This document shows positions 46,731 to 58,827 of a DNA stretch of 64,000 nt, piece after piece. The stretch covers positions 17,342,606 through 17,406,605 of the forward strand of contig CAXKWD010000003.1 in assembly GCA_964059195.1 (NCBI GenBank), read 5' to 3'. The notes beneath the pieces were generated by a model. That model saw only the letters and a list, made by a program, of their open reading frames with translations. It had not been told where the DNA came from and made no database searches. The stretch's first letter is position 1, and each line of letters starts with the position of its first letter. The DNA comes from Ectobius pallidus. Lineage: Eukaryota > Arthropoda > Insecta > Blattodea > Ectobiidae. The translations under genes and the position numbers were made by a program.

Positions 46731-47226
46731 AGAATGGTACTTTATGAAATTGTGTGGGGGATGGGAAAATGCCTGTCCGTCCGTTTGTCCGTGTGTCTGA
46801 ACGCGCGGTAACTCAAATACGCTTTATCGGATTTTCATGAAACTTGGTATACGCATTTACAACGTCCATGGGAAGAAGCCTATTGATGTTGGATCAAATC
46901 TGTTCACTGGTACCGGAGTAATACCCAAATTAGTGCCTATTTTATGGTGATTATTAGAAAGAATTTGTCAAATGAAAATCAGTTCTCATGACAACATATT
47001 GTTTTACAGTTTTCATATACGGCTTTGGAAGTTGCAATACAGGCAGCTTTGACAAATAACACTATCCACATATTCCTTCACATAGCTTATCAAACTTGAC
47101 TCTTCTGTAAGTCCTGTTCAATGACTCGAACTGTAGCTTAACTCGGATATCGATTAAAAAAAACTTATTTTCTGCATATCATAATTGCAATTATCACTGG
47201 TTAAATAAAAGCATTCTGGTACTTTA
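46731..47226 (-). repeat. AGTGCCAGAATG repeat, single-unit copy without SINE
   Basis: Starts AAGTGCCAGAATGGTACTTT, contains GCTTTATCGGATTTTCATGA, GGTATACGCATTTACAACGT and CACTGGTACCGGAGTAATAC, and ends AAAAGCATTCTGGTACTTT. A small deletion removes part of the usual SINE site near 47100. Confidence 0.82.
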
Positions 47227-47899
47227 CTTGATTTTATTTTACTTGAAATTTCTTATCTGCTTATTCAGTACACACCCTACAATAAGATTCATTACAGTTT
47301 GGATGACCAAAAAATTCCTCTTTCATTTGATGCAGGAACTTTTGATTTGTTATTGGTAGCCCAGTGGATAATGCCACTTCTGAATTAAACATCCTTTCTG
47401 AGCTGGTTTTTCCGTAGAAAAGTTAAGTTTCAGAGATCTAACCGTAGTGTTTAATTCCATAGTGCTGTGTGTTAGCAAAACAATTAAACAGTAAAAAAGA
47501 ATAGTTTTTATTACAATTTTCTTGGGTGTGAGAATTTGTCTGTTGTATTTACCACTTCAGTGGATGTACCCTCTTTATACCTTACTTTAAAAGGAAAGTA
47601 AAGTGTTCCCTATACAGGTGGTGAAGGCCTTAGGGTGGCAGGTGATGTAGCAGGTGACGTATGTCTTCATAATTAGAAAAAAAGCAAGAGTCTAAACACA
47701 CAATGATTTTTAAACCTACAAAAAACAAAATCAACTCTGCTTTTAAATAACCAACTGAAATTTAAATCACACGCGTTATTCGATACAATAATATGCACAG
47801 ACACTCAAACCCAAATCCTACCACCAGACCCCTCAATACCCCCCCACCATAATACACCCCCTCACAAACATCTGATCTCGAAGATTTCAATTGGCTCTG

Positions 47900-48085
47900 A
47901 GTCGGCCTGGGTGGCGCAGTTAGTATCGCGCTGGCTTTCTGCGCCCAAGGTTGCGGGTTCGATCCCGGCCCAGGTCGATGGCATTTATGTGTGCATAAAT
48001 GTGACGGGCCCATTTTAGTATATTCACGGTTACAGGCCTAAGTTGCAGTACATCCCCGTCATTAAATGATTACATACCAACCAAT
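47900..48085 (+). mobile_element. tRNA-derived SINE (family A), best-kept copy
   Basis: GTCGGCCTGGGTGGCGCAG with AGTATCGCGCTGG (A-box half), TGCGGGTTCGATCCCGGCCC (B box), ATTTATGTGTGCATAAATGT body, ACGGGCCC, and tail CATCCCCGTCATTAAATG. The layout serves as reference for the copies at 1467, 3735, 18494 and 42485. The minus-strand frame across it is a by-product. Confidence 0.9.
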
Positions 48086-49350
48086 CAAATGACTGCTGAA
48101 GATGCGGGAAGATCACTTATGAAACGGCCGAACAAAATGTCTACTACGGTTAATAGTGTTCTCCGTATCTTTTAATTGAGTTATTTTAACACAGCGCTAA
48201 CTCTGACTCTCGTCACATATTATTATCGCATATTCGCGAGTAGCCGTTCTTGGTTTGCACGTAAGAGTTAATTAAGCGATGTTACAGATAGCGTTCAAGT
48301 CAACACAATGTGCAGATCCACCCCTGCTAGTGTTAGCGTCATAATCTGGCAGATAAACCCTTGTATAGACGTAGTTACAACACATAGCAGTGTTAATCAT
48401 GGTGTGATGTAGATAGCATGGACAAAGGGGATTCTCTCGTAAACAAGATATGTCTTTGTTTAGAAGTACCAGTTCAGTATTATCATTATTGTCTCATTTT
48501 CTACCACATGTAGATGCAGTTTTCACATGGTTCATGCTGTTTGAGTAAATAGAGCTAACACTGCAATCTGCATTTTATGATTATTATTATTAGCACTGTT
48601 ATGATTATGAATCAAAATGTTTTGAGAAACGATTGATCTTTGTAACGACAACAGAGGATTTCTCGCATTTATTTTGTGTACGCTAAAAGTCAGCTGTTAG
48701 CAGTCTTGTGCAGAACCCCTAGTAATAATGTAATAGTGTGTGTTTTTTGTTTGTTTGTTTGTTTCCTTCGATATTTTCTCTATTCATTTTTATCATTAAA
48801 AATTCATTTTCGTAACTTTTTAATGGCTCTTTTCTACACTTCAAACTTTTCATATAAACTTCCACCTCAATCTAGCTGTCCTCTTCAATATCGATCCGTC
48901 CGTCTAAAACTTGCATAAAGTGTTTATTGTCTACTGCAATTTAAAGTAAAACTGGAAACCAATGACAAAAGGAACTACCGGTAATTAACGAATACTATTC
49001 AAGATAAAATAATTAATGTACAGCGTCCAGAAAATATATACAAAGATAAAATAAATAATACTGTTGTATACACTGTATATTCTAAAATGTTGGAACGGTA
49101 CTTAATGCAATTATTAAATTAAAATTTCATCAATTAAGTTCAAACTCTCTTTTTCCACTACCAGTACCGGTACGTAAATTTATAATATAAAAATTTGTCA
49201 TTTTAAAATCATTTTTAGAGCATTATCTAAGGTTGGAAACATGTATTCATGAACCACAGAATATTGTCTGTGTTGGACATTACATCTTTCAGTAAGGTAG
49301 ACCATTAAGGGCAATCAGTCGTAGGAGAGCGATTCCATCTGGCGCTGTGA
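48086..49350. other. No element recognised
   Basis: AT-rich DNA without a repeat end or conserved frame that I can place. Confidence 0.4.
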
Positions 49351-49362
49351 ATCGAACTCTGG

Positions 49363-49430
49363 CTAGCCCAGTTTGTAGAGCAGCGGCACGAAGATCATGG
49401 GTTCGAGTCCCAGTGTCAGATGAATATTTC
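49363..49430 (+). mobile_element. tRNA-like SINE head, family C related
   Basis: CTGGCTAGCCCAGTTTGTAG and AGCAGCGGCACGAAGATCAT with GGGTTCGAGTCCCAGTG share the AGAGCAGCGGCACG and AAGATCATGG text of the SINE at 22080. The anticodon arm is deleted, so it is not a working tRNA gene. Confidence 0.65.
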
Positions 49431-50009
49431 TCTTATATTCTGATTATCGAAGGATTTTAAGGTCATATTACATATGGAACTTCCTTCGGACTTAAATTGA
49501 CCCCCACTCGTTACTAATGTTTACCATTTGTAACTTGTATCCTAAATAACCATTAATGTCCATGCACAATTATACAGTATGATTAGTGTTATTTAAGGAA
49601 AGCCTGTACTGAACAATTTGAAAAGCCTCAAGTTATAAGCAATCTTAAAATTTTAACAGCATGTTCAGATCGTATTATTGCATGATGTTACTACAATTTT
49701 GGAATTACTATTTTACATAAAGTGATCATAACATTTAACATCTCGTCACGTCAGAAAGTTTTACATTTTTCTGTTGTATTTTTATCGTCCTGGAACAGGT
49801 GTTGGTGATACCTCAGTGCTCTTCAAACTTGCCTGTGCGTGCAAACTTTGATCGCCTGTCTTCTCGGTTTCTATTTCCATGTTATTTTGCCACTTCAAAA
49901 TCTTTTTTCTCCCACAAAAAGAGAAATAGATGTGGAATTTTTTCACAGTGTAATTTACAATGTGTGTAAAATGTATAACAACATTTTCTGGGTTTTTTAT
50001 TATTTTTAT

Positions 50010-50090
50010 TTAGATTTTCCTCTGGTAGAGTTAAGACCTTAAAGCCTTCTCTTCCTCTAACACGAGGTGATACATTCAAAAGTTACCAAA
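50010..50090 (-). mobile_element. LINE/SINE 3' tail with CCTGG hairpin, copy c
   Basis: TTTAGATTTTCCTCTGGTAG, AGTTAAGACCTTAAAGCC and TTCTCTTCCTCTAACACGAG match copies a and b. Inserted within the 49830 repeat; no microsatellite remains. Confidence 0.6.
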
Positions 50091-50306
50091 TAATCTAACT
50101 TGGCCTGTATTGGCCTTAGCTTTTGAATATGCAGTATATACGTTCAGTTTTTAACTTCATTTTTGTGGATAAAATTAATTTTTTTTAAAGTATAAACAAT
50201 ATAACAATTTATCAGTAAATTTGGGGAGCATGCGCCAAAGAATCGCACATCAAAATTCAGGTTATTTTTTTAAATAACTGTCGGAGGAAATATACAGAGA
50301 GATTAT

Positions 50307-50398
50307 TTTTGCGATGTGCCGTGAACGCACGGTCCGCGCAGCGGCCTGTAAGCAAGTCGACAGCCGGTCGGCTGTCATCCTCCAGCGGCACATCGCAG
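50307..50398. repeat. GC-rich multi-hairpin insert
   Basis: GCGATGTGCCG and CGGCACATCGC are perfect outer arms. Inside are CCGTGAACGCACGG (stem-loop) and the perfect palindrome GACAGCCGGTCGGCTGTC. The block is much GC-richer than its surroundings and is absent from the paralogous repeat at 62270. Confidence 0.7.
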
Positions 50399-50711
50399 AA
50401 GTAATGTATTTCAATGTTAATTTCAAAAATTATAGAAATTAATATATCAGAAACAAATTTAGATATTAAAATTAATATAATATATTAATTATATATATTA
50501 TATATAATTATATGTATTATATATTATATGTGTGTTAAATATATTAATATATCAGAATCAAATTTAGGTAGAATTTGAAACTTCAAGTTCTGGGTACGTT
50601 TTAATTAAGTATGCAACATTCGAAGTTTCTAGGACAAATAGTTTACCAAATCACTCTTCAACACTTCGGTCATCCCTTTAAGTCAAGTTTGATTTCCTTT
50701 AGATACTCGTT

Positions 50712-51041
50712 TTAGATTACGGTGACACAGGAGGATCGCGGGAAAGAGACTTTCCCATTGGTCACATAAAACCAATGGGGAAGGGTTAGAATGTAAGTTT
50801 CTAAAAAAGGTTTTGTCCGTCTATATAGGGTTGTCTGGTTTCCTTCATTAAGAATGAATGTCAGTCGACTGACACCAGTCCGAAGCGAATTGTCTGTTGC
50901 GAACACGGCCATTGAGTTTTGTTCGTTTTGCTTTCTGCTGCGTCGCGTCGATAATGCGAAGGTTGCGGACATTTTGGAGCCATTTATTGGCGTCAACCAC
51001 AAATTACTAAATGCGTGAGAAAGCATTTGTGATTTCATCAA
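50712..51041 (-). other. Unassigned CpG-rich open frame
   Basis: A 109-residue minus frame lies in DNA richer in CpG than its surroundings. The opposite strand is open for a shorter span too. I recognise no family in either frame. It could be an old exon, a transposon piece or chance. Confidence 0.2.
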
Positions 51042-51250
51042 GCGTTCGTGATTACTTAATGATACACAATTCGTAGCCTGAAACTGCTATTATGACATGT
51101 TTACATAAGAGTTGCACTCATATTAACCCTGTGTGATACGGAAGTGACAGAGCTTAGGCATATGTATAATACGAAGTAAGTTAGTAATGTTACTCTCATT
51201 TGGGGATGCTATATGTACGCACAGCTGACCAACGACACTATCATAGTAAC

Positions 51251-51820
51251 CTGGGCCCGGATTTTGATGACCTAAAAATACTCAAAATATGAGCATAAAA
51301 TTACTGAAGTTTTTTTTTTAATCCGAAAACGAACAAAAATGGCTAAAAAAATTGTAAAAAAATACTAGTTCATTGTTCAGATTTGTGTCTATTCTACATT
51401 TATGTTGTTAACCCAAAAAGGCTCGTAATTAGTTCATTACATACGGTTAAATGCGAACAGCAAACACAGTCTTTCTGTATCCAAATTTAAAAAAATAACA
51501 AGATATATTTACTAACGCTTGTTTAGAGTTCAGATAATATCCATTATAAGTAAATGCATTAAACTCCATACAAGGCAAGGAGCAACACAAAAAGAGAAAA
51601 TAATGACTTTAAATGTTTAAAAAACGCCTAAAAATATTAAATGGGGAAAGAGACCATAAAATGCCCAACAAATGAAAAAATAACGACATTTGATTTTACA
51701 AATTACCCTAAAAATCACCATTTTAATAATCTAGAAATCATGATCAGAATATCTGCACTACTGAACAACGTTCATGATGTACCAGTTAAAAGATGACATG
51801 TCATCAAAATTCAGGCCCTG
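51251..51820 (-). mobile_element. hAT MITE, CAGGGCCCGG family, copy 2
   Basis: Ends CTGGGCCCGGATTTTGATGA and the complement of CAGGGCCTGAATTTTGATGA, with interior text (ATGTACCAGTTAAAAGATGA, GTTGTTAACCCA) that is the reverse complement of copy 1. Flanks ATAGTAAC and ATAATAAT match at six of eight positions, so the duplication is eroded or indirect. Confidence 0.85.
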
Positions 51821-51909
51821 ATAATAATGATTTCATTAGATACAGAATTGATTTCATATAAATAGTTTGTTTGTTCGAAAATACTGTAATACACTTAATA
51901 TATTTGATG

Positions 51910-52203
51910 CATAGGCGTAACCAGGCCGACCATATGGGGGGGGGGTTATAATATATGGGGGGTATGGAATATCCCCCAGGAAGAGGGGGTTCGGGGCCCT
52001 TCCCCGGGAAAATTTTAAAAATTAAGATGCACAATAACGAGTTTTAAGCTTCCCACGTTTTAAACTCATATTAAGTAATTTATAAGCAGATTTTTTTTAA
52101 AAAGGTGATATATCACAGTAATGAAATAAATTGTACAATTTTAATTTTAGTCAATGCGGGGGTTCAAACCCCCCCCCCCCCCCCCCCCATCGTTACGCCT
52201 ATG
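51910..52203. mobile_element. Small hAT-type MITE with CATAGGCGTAAC ends and C/G runs
   Basis: CATAGGCGTAAC and GTTACGCCTATG are perfect complements. A perfect 8-bp duplication ATTTGATG flanks (51902-51909, 52204-52211). A G run near the left and a C run of about 20 near the right can pair. Non-coding. Confidence 0.88.
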
Positions 52204-52545
52204 ATTTGATGTAACAGTATCTTAATGACGTACTTTAAAGAACTGGCATTAATTAAAGAACTCACGTTATTCCAACTCGATTTCCGTTTAACCATTTCCT
52301 TTAACGATTAATATCGTACGCGGATAAATCTTTACAGCAGCAATCAACCTGTATTAAAATAAATGCAGTTCTATTCGTGTTTTAATATTACACTAAACTC
52401 ACACTAACCCGGTCATTCCTTGCATACATAGGTGCCGGATTATTGACAGTCGCTTGTAGTCTATCGCAGAAGACGAGAACAATTAACAGCTGAACGACCA
52501 TAGAGCTAGAGCTAGAGCCGACTGTTTTGTCAGTTACAAGGTTTT

Positions 52546-52547
<2 letters not shown>

Positions 52548-52576
<29 letters not shown>

Positions 52577-53045
52577 TACTTTTGAGGACCTCTCCACTCT
52601 TCAGCGGTTGCCTTGTGTTCCCATACGCCATTTTCCCGATCACACCAGTCATCTTCCTCCAGACATCGGTTATTCAACAGTTCTCTCCAAGTTGTTCTTG
52701 GCCTGCCCCGTTTCCTTCTACCCCGAGGTGACCATTCCAAAAGATTCTTAGGCCACCTATTATCCTCCATTCTTCTAACATGCCCATAACATTGAAGAGC
52801 TCTTCTTTCAATTCTTTCCACCACTGTCTCCTCCGTATCCATCATCTGTCTCATCTCTTCATTTCTCCTTCTTTGTAATCTAGAATCTCTGACACTGCGT
52901 CTTATTCCATCCATTTCCACTGCCGAAATCTTAGATTTTTGATCCTCTATCAAAGTCCACCCCTCAGCACCATAGGTTATTATTATACTTTCCACAACCG
53001 CCTTCAAAATCCTCTTCTTCGTATGATTCAACATAATTGTACTCC
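52548..53045 (-). mobile_element. Young 5'-truncated LINE with intact C-terminal frame
   Basis: A perfect 12-bp duplication ACAAGGTTTTCT flanks it (52536-52547, 53046-53057). On the minus strand the frame is uninterrupted: IITYGAEGWTL, then DGIRRSVRDSRLQRRRNEEM, RRALQCYGHVRRMEDNRWPK, SPRGRRKRGRPRTTWREL and a stop, then a (GTAA)n tail. This is the thumb/C-terminal part of an insect endonuclease-reverse transcriptase LINE. The intact frame and duplication indicate recent insertion. The enzyme core is missing. Confidence 0.93.
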
Positions 53046-53470
53046 ACAAGGTTTTCTAAAAACTCAAAGAGAGAGGGAAAAAAAACATGTACGAAGTATG
53101 TTAACTTGAGTTTATAATGCGAACAAGCAACAAGTATGAGTTGTATAAATGTTTGCACGTTGACGTCTTCATAATTTGAATGGAGGAGTAATTTCCTGGT
53201 AAATTGGTAGGCGCATATGTACCCCCAGGCGTGTTTAAAATAAATTCAGTCCACCGCCTGGGCTGGATAATTCTCATAACCGTGTAACATGGCAGAGAGG
53301 GTAGAGGTGGCAGGAAATGAAAATACCATTGCCCCTCCGTATAACTCCTATAGCTTTACAAACCGATGCGGATTTAGTATGTGCTTTACTTAGGGTTTAG
53401 AAAAATAACTTCAGCTGGTTTTATCCCTAGCGGCTTTACCACCACCTTGCAGAGGACTTACATCCTAGTG

Positions 53471-54604
53471 CAGGGGAAGACAGAAGGTTGCTCTGTGACG
53501 TCACTGCTTTCTGCTCTGACTGCTCGCGTTATACCTCTACGAGGAGTATGTGAAGTGATGGCTTCAGTGAACAGGGGGGAAGAGTGGGGCATTAATATTG
53601 CGGGCAGCGAGAATTTAGGGGGTTAGAACTTACGTAATACGTGTTTCCAAGTTAATGAAACATCAGTCGATTTTCTTGATAATTTATCAGTTAATTACAG
53701 CACAGCAGTTTAACATACGCGTATTATAAATAATTCTATTTTTCTATTCTGTGAGAACAATTGCCTTTACACAAAATCTATGTTCTTTGACAAAAATAGA
53801 CAATACTATCATTTGAATTAACATAATTCACTACAATAAAAATAATAATAAAAAAATGAACTGAATTCATTACCATACAAGCTCGTCTGCACCTTAGATG
53901 ATACAAGATTACAGTAACAATTTTCTGACTTTCCTGTCTCTTTTTTTTTTAACAACTTTATCAATGTTGGGACGTAATGTTTGAGCAATATTTAATCGAA
54001 GACTACATTTAAGTTGTGATTTGACAATGTACTTCTTGATTTGAGATTTGCACATTTCATTAGTGAAAAAAATTGTTCGGTCACATATGTCGATCCAAAA
54101 TTACATAATATTCGTGCGGCAAGTTTCGGGAATCTGGTTTCAGAGAAATTTCTGTAAAAGTTACCCAAGACCACTTTTTACGTTCGTATTTGTCCTTTAA
54201 CAGATCGTCGCATTGTAAGTTTAGCAGTTCCAACTGATACCGGCAAGGAACGTCTTTGACGTTAACTGAATATGGGGTAGCAAAACGTTTAAACATTGGA
54301 GAAAGGTTTTCCACATCCTGAAACCTCGATTCGAACTGAAGAAGAATGTTTTGCAGAACTAACACATGTTCTGCAGAGAGAACACTATCAGGATCGCATA
54401 CTTGCAATAACTTTGAAAAATGCTCCGTATTTCCAACCAGAAGTTGTTCTACCCACAGAGCTAAAGTGAATAGGTCCTCTAGTACCTAGATCTAGCGTGC
54501 TCTAAACACCCCTACTACCGTGCGCTCTTGCTGACGTCACACACAAGGGATCCGCATGCACTTGCTCCACAAACGTCATCACAAGACGTAGTTGACTTCC
54601 CCTG
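53471..54604 (-). mobile_element. Deleted hAT transposon with transposase C-terminus (GTF2IRD2/Charlie-like)
   Basis: A perfect 8-bp duplication TCCTAGTG (53463-53470, 54605-54612) and ends CAGGGGAAGACAG / CAGGGGAAGTCAA define it. The minus frame over 54081-54480 reads LSPMFKRFATPYSVNVKDVP and QLELLNLQCDDLLKDKYE; after a frame change, RFPKLAARILCNFGSTYVTE and QFFSLMKCANLKSRSTLSNH follow. The FGSTYVxEQxFSxMKxxK.K.R..L block is the hAT dimerisation domain. The N-terminal zinc finger and most of the catalytic core are gone. Confidence 0.92.
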
Positions 54605-54839
54605 TCCTAGTGTCTGTAGAGTAGAATATTAGGCTTAATCTTGCACATATTTTTAAATATATCACAATGAATGGATTTCCCTCACAGGAATTAGGCTGTG
54701 CAAGGTCCACCTTCTAGACAACACAGACCTGTAGAGATAAACGTAAAGAGGGAGAGAATGGGATGGAAGGTACCACTTGACCTTTGCTTAAAAAATCTGC
54801 GGTTACCATGAAGATGTGGGAATCCCTTTCTTAAACATA

Positions 54840-55492
54840 CGATGCGCGTCCATAAAGTAAGTTTCCTTGAGGCCGTTTACCGAAACAAAAGACAATTTCA
54901 AGGAAATATTTACTGCAACAGACACAGCCAGTGTTCAGCTATTTTTCAACATATTCGCCACTGGAATTGAAACATTTGTCTTATCGTGGCACCAACTTTT
55001 GAATACCTGTGTCGTAGAAGGGTGTCACCTGGGATTTAAACCACCGTATTACAACCACTTTCGCCTCTCTGTCATTCTTTGGCATTTCGTGAGGTGTAGG
55101 AAAATATGGAAATCACTGGGAGCGAGGTCCGGGCTTTAGGGTGAATGTTTAAACACCTCCCAGCCGAATTTCTGCAGAAGACTTGCTAGGAGGTGTTTAA
55201 ACATCCACCCTACAGCCCGGACTTCGCTCCAGTGATTTCCATCTTCTCCTACAGGGAATGACAGAGAGGCGGAGATGTTTGTCACACAGTGGTTCAAATC
55301 CCTGACGGCAGACTTGTACGACACAGGTTTTCAAAAGTTGGTTCCACAGTATGACAAATGTTTCAGTTCCTGTGGCGATATGTCGAAAAATAGCTGAAAA
55401 CTTGCTGTATCTGTTGGAATTTATATGACCATGAAATTGTTTTTTGTGTCTGTAAACGGCCACAGGGAAACTTACTTTACGGACGCGCCTCG
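54840..55492. mobile_element. Fold-back mariner, near-complete palindrome
   Basis: TA flanks (54838-54839, 55493-55494). Ends CGATGCGCGTCCATAAAGTA and complement CGAGGCGCGTCCGTAAAGTA. The arms of about 310 bp are inverted copies and meet at a 28-bp loop (between GAGGTG-complement blocks near 55158 and 55190). Each arm carries the decayed end of a mariner transposase (for example QKFGWEVFKHSP on the minus strand). Same architecture as 12376-13079 but another family. Confidence 0.92.
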
Positions 55493-55494
55493 TA

Positions 55495-58400
55495 TTTAAA
55501 ACCGTTTCTTAAACGTTTTCTTTTACCTTTACTAAGTACCGGTATCATCGTAATACCGCCAAGATAATAATAGGCTGGAAACGACATGTTCAGGTAATAA
55601 ATTATCTCAGACTCATTGAAGAATCGCCAGTGTTCTTTGGACACTCACAAGGAACTGAGTCCATATTATTCAATGATCCATTGTTCCAACTGAAATGAGG
55701 ATTAGACCTATACATATTGCGCAACGGAATATGGCGTAGAATCAATAATAAACCACTTATTAATTTGTCTATGGAGTATAATATAAATAAGTACCATTAA
55801 TTAGACCATTCTAATTTGACATTCCCATGTTGTACAATATCTAATTCCTCTCGCCAGAAGTAATTGCTAAAGTGGTTTCCCAGACTTTTAATTAGATAGT
55901 TATTGGAGAAATTCCGATGTTTCTGACCCGATCTGAGGCATCATTGCCAAGGAGAATGAAGTGCCGAGACTGGTTGGTGCTCTTTTATAAAGGATGAGGC
56001 TAAGTGCTTTTCTCCTTGACTTTGAAGCTCAGATCAACTCCGAAACTTCGAAATTTCTCCAGATAACTACCTGATCAGAAATCCGGGAACATAGTGCACC
56101 AGAAAAAAGTTCAAAGTACGGTTTAAGAGTCTGTTTATTTGTTTATTTATTTATAGTTCACCCAACAGCAATAAAGGTAAACTACATATATATATACACA
56201 CACATAAATAAACAATAAGTGAAACTACAGATGAAAAACAAGTAAATTCTGTTATGTATATACAGTAAGGTGACAGTAATATTTGTGATAATGCTAAATT
56301 TAATAAAATATAATAATGACAGTTTGGGTAAGTAATATATAATTACAGATTTAGCTTTTTGAATAATGACATTCCTAAAGACACATCAATATCATTCCAA
56401 TTCTTTTTTAGTTAATCACATTATACACTATTTCTTTGTCTCTCCTCTTTCGTCACTTTGATATTTTTTAAACTGCACCCGAGCACGAGCAGTCTTGCTC
56501 ATTCGGGTGTATTACTAAATGTTAATACTTCTTGTGAAGATATAGCCTATATTTCTTTTCCTCTTTTTAAATAGTAGTTGTAGTTACTTTTGAAATCTGA
56601 AAATTGTTTTATTTTACTTGTATAAATATGATAAAATAAACAAATAAATAAAATATCACGAAGAAATATATTGTAATTGGAACATCTCTTTAACGCAGAA
56701 TTTGAACGATAGTTTATGGTAGGACATCCAGTAAAAAAGGGTTTGTTAATTATATTATTATATTTAGGAACTTCAAACTGAATTAAACTATGTAATTGAC
56801 TACAATTTCCTTGATTCACTATCATATGCAAAAACATTGAATCGAATACAACCCTCCTTAATTTCAAACTGTCATAATCAAAGTCTGTTAATACTTGATT
56901 GTGATTTGAATGCTATATTCTTTTTGCATATTTATTAGTAGTAATAACATTGTTTTATTTTGCTTTGTAGTCAATGAAATAAATAACACTATTTTATCTT
57001 TTTTTCAGGTGAGTGATTGCTGCAACTATCTTTGTTGAAGTACAGTGAAACCCTTTCTAGTGGTATGTAACAATAATTAGTTTTTGTTTTGTTATTGTTC
57101 GAAACGAAGTTTTGGACACGGCTGCTAAATTTGATAATTAATGTTGGTATAATCGTAATATCTTCCTTGAACTTTCCTATAAAACTCACATATTTGTCTA
57201 TTGCGGACTCCCAGAGGACTGCATGCAAATTAATGGGAGTTATTCTGTGTTTGTACATTCCTAAGGCTTTCGTGTAGCAGGCCTGGGCAAATTTCAAGTT
57301 AATTACGAGAGAAAATGCCATCATTCTTAAAATTGTTTTGAACCGTTTATCGTACTGTAGTAGGCTACAATATTTATGTATCGAAAGGGGGAAAATCTTA
57401 AAAAGGCACTTTCAGGCAATAACATGTGAAATTGGCGTGTAAAAAAATTGCTATGGCAACCGAAAAAGAACAGTTGAATTCACAATATTTTCACAATCTG
57501 CACCAACTCAGATATTATATTAGATTACCTGGAATAGAAACTTCCAGTTGCTGATTTTAGTAATTGTCAGCAGTTTCACTGACATAACATTGAGTTAATT
57601 ATTTAAACTTGTATAAAAGGGGGGGGAAATTCTGTATTCACTATTTTAGCGCCGTGCGTTGCTGTTATAAAGTTTTTGTCTGAAAAAAATCACCCCCTAT
57701 ATCTGCCCATCAGCCGGTAGAGATTGACGGTTGGATTGATTCTATGTCCTTATCACCCTGATGGCATGGTCGGTTGTTACGAAAGGTATGATATCACTGC
57801 CATATCAATGACCAACCAATGTTTCTGATTATCAATTATATCAATGTTTCAAATGATCTGACCTATCAATACATCAATTATTTTCTCTTCAGCTTTTGTA
57901 AATTATTTTAAAATACCTACACTGTCATATGTAAACGTGCGTTGTATTTTTAATTTAATGGTTTATTTCATTTGCTCCTATTCCAGAAGAGTTTTGTATT
58001 GAAGTATTTTTTCGAAGTCCACCCCCAAGAAGTATCGTTTAGCGCCTGAAAATGTTGTTTAGACTACACGCAGTACCCAGCTGTAGGAGTAGTTGCCGCA
58101 CGAGCAAGGCGGCTTTTAATTTTGTCATGGCAGAGTGGTGTGTCATAATCAATGTCTACATTCATTTTATTTTGTTTTGAAGCAGGCAGTCAGGGTTGGA
58201 AAACAAAGAGACGAAATCGAGTTTTTTTTTCTGTTCCCAGAATATGTTATAAGCTAACTTAACAAACATGTATTGCATACTATTTTTAAAATAGCGAAAT
58301 TACGTGAAAAATAATTAAATACAAATAGCTGATCGAGATTGTTGTCATGTTAAAATGTTAGTGATTTTTAATTTTGATGGCGATCGATACATCGACCACT

Positions 58401-58819
58401 TGACGCAGAGCAACTAGTCGCATCATACATAGTTGCTATTAAGTAAATCTTAAATGATTATTGAGCAATAAAATGAAAGTAAAAGCTCAGGTAAGACTGA
58501 AATGGTAAAATTCAACTAACAAATATACTACCGTATAATCTATGACTGGAGTGGTAAATATATCGGAAGTGACTTTGATATAATGACGCACATATGTGCT
58601 GCAAAAAAGAAAAGATGCAGGTAGGTTAGGGTGCAGAAATTACAGTTTCCATCATGATAGCATGAACGGAAGATCGATGAAAGAAACACTGTTGTAGAAA
58701 AAAAAATACTTATACTGAATGACTGAATGACTCCATTTAACCCATGCCGTTCTCTCTTTTTAGTTACCTCTCTTTTGTATTTCTTGCGCTTTCTTTCCTG
58801 TTTTTCTACGTCCACATAT
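55495..58819. other. No element recognised
   Basis: AT-rich DNA. A TTTA-type run is near 56137-56155 and a CA/TA tract near 56185. Open frames at 56547-56867 and 56989-57324 (both minus) have AT-driven composition and match nothing known to me. Confidence 0.4.
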
Positions 58820-58827
58820 CAGATTAC

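Larger units (their letters stand above)
49830..50690. repeat. Paralogous repeat, copy 1 (with GC-rich insert)
   Basis: ATGTTATTTTGCCACTTCAA, CAAAGAATCGCACA, CTGTCGGAGGA, GAAGTTTCTAGGACAAATAG and CTTCGGTCATCCCTTTAA recur in order at 62270-62805. Copy 1 additionally contains the 50010 LINE-like tail and the 50307 hairpin. Class unknown. Confidence 0.65.

Noticed and set aside
49363..49430. Functional tRNA gene
   Set aside because: A and B boxes are present but the anticodon arm is deleted and the text matches a SINE family elsewhere in the window.
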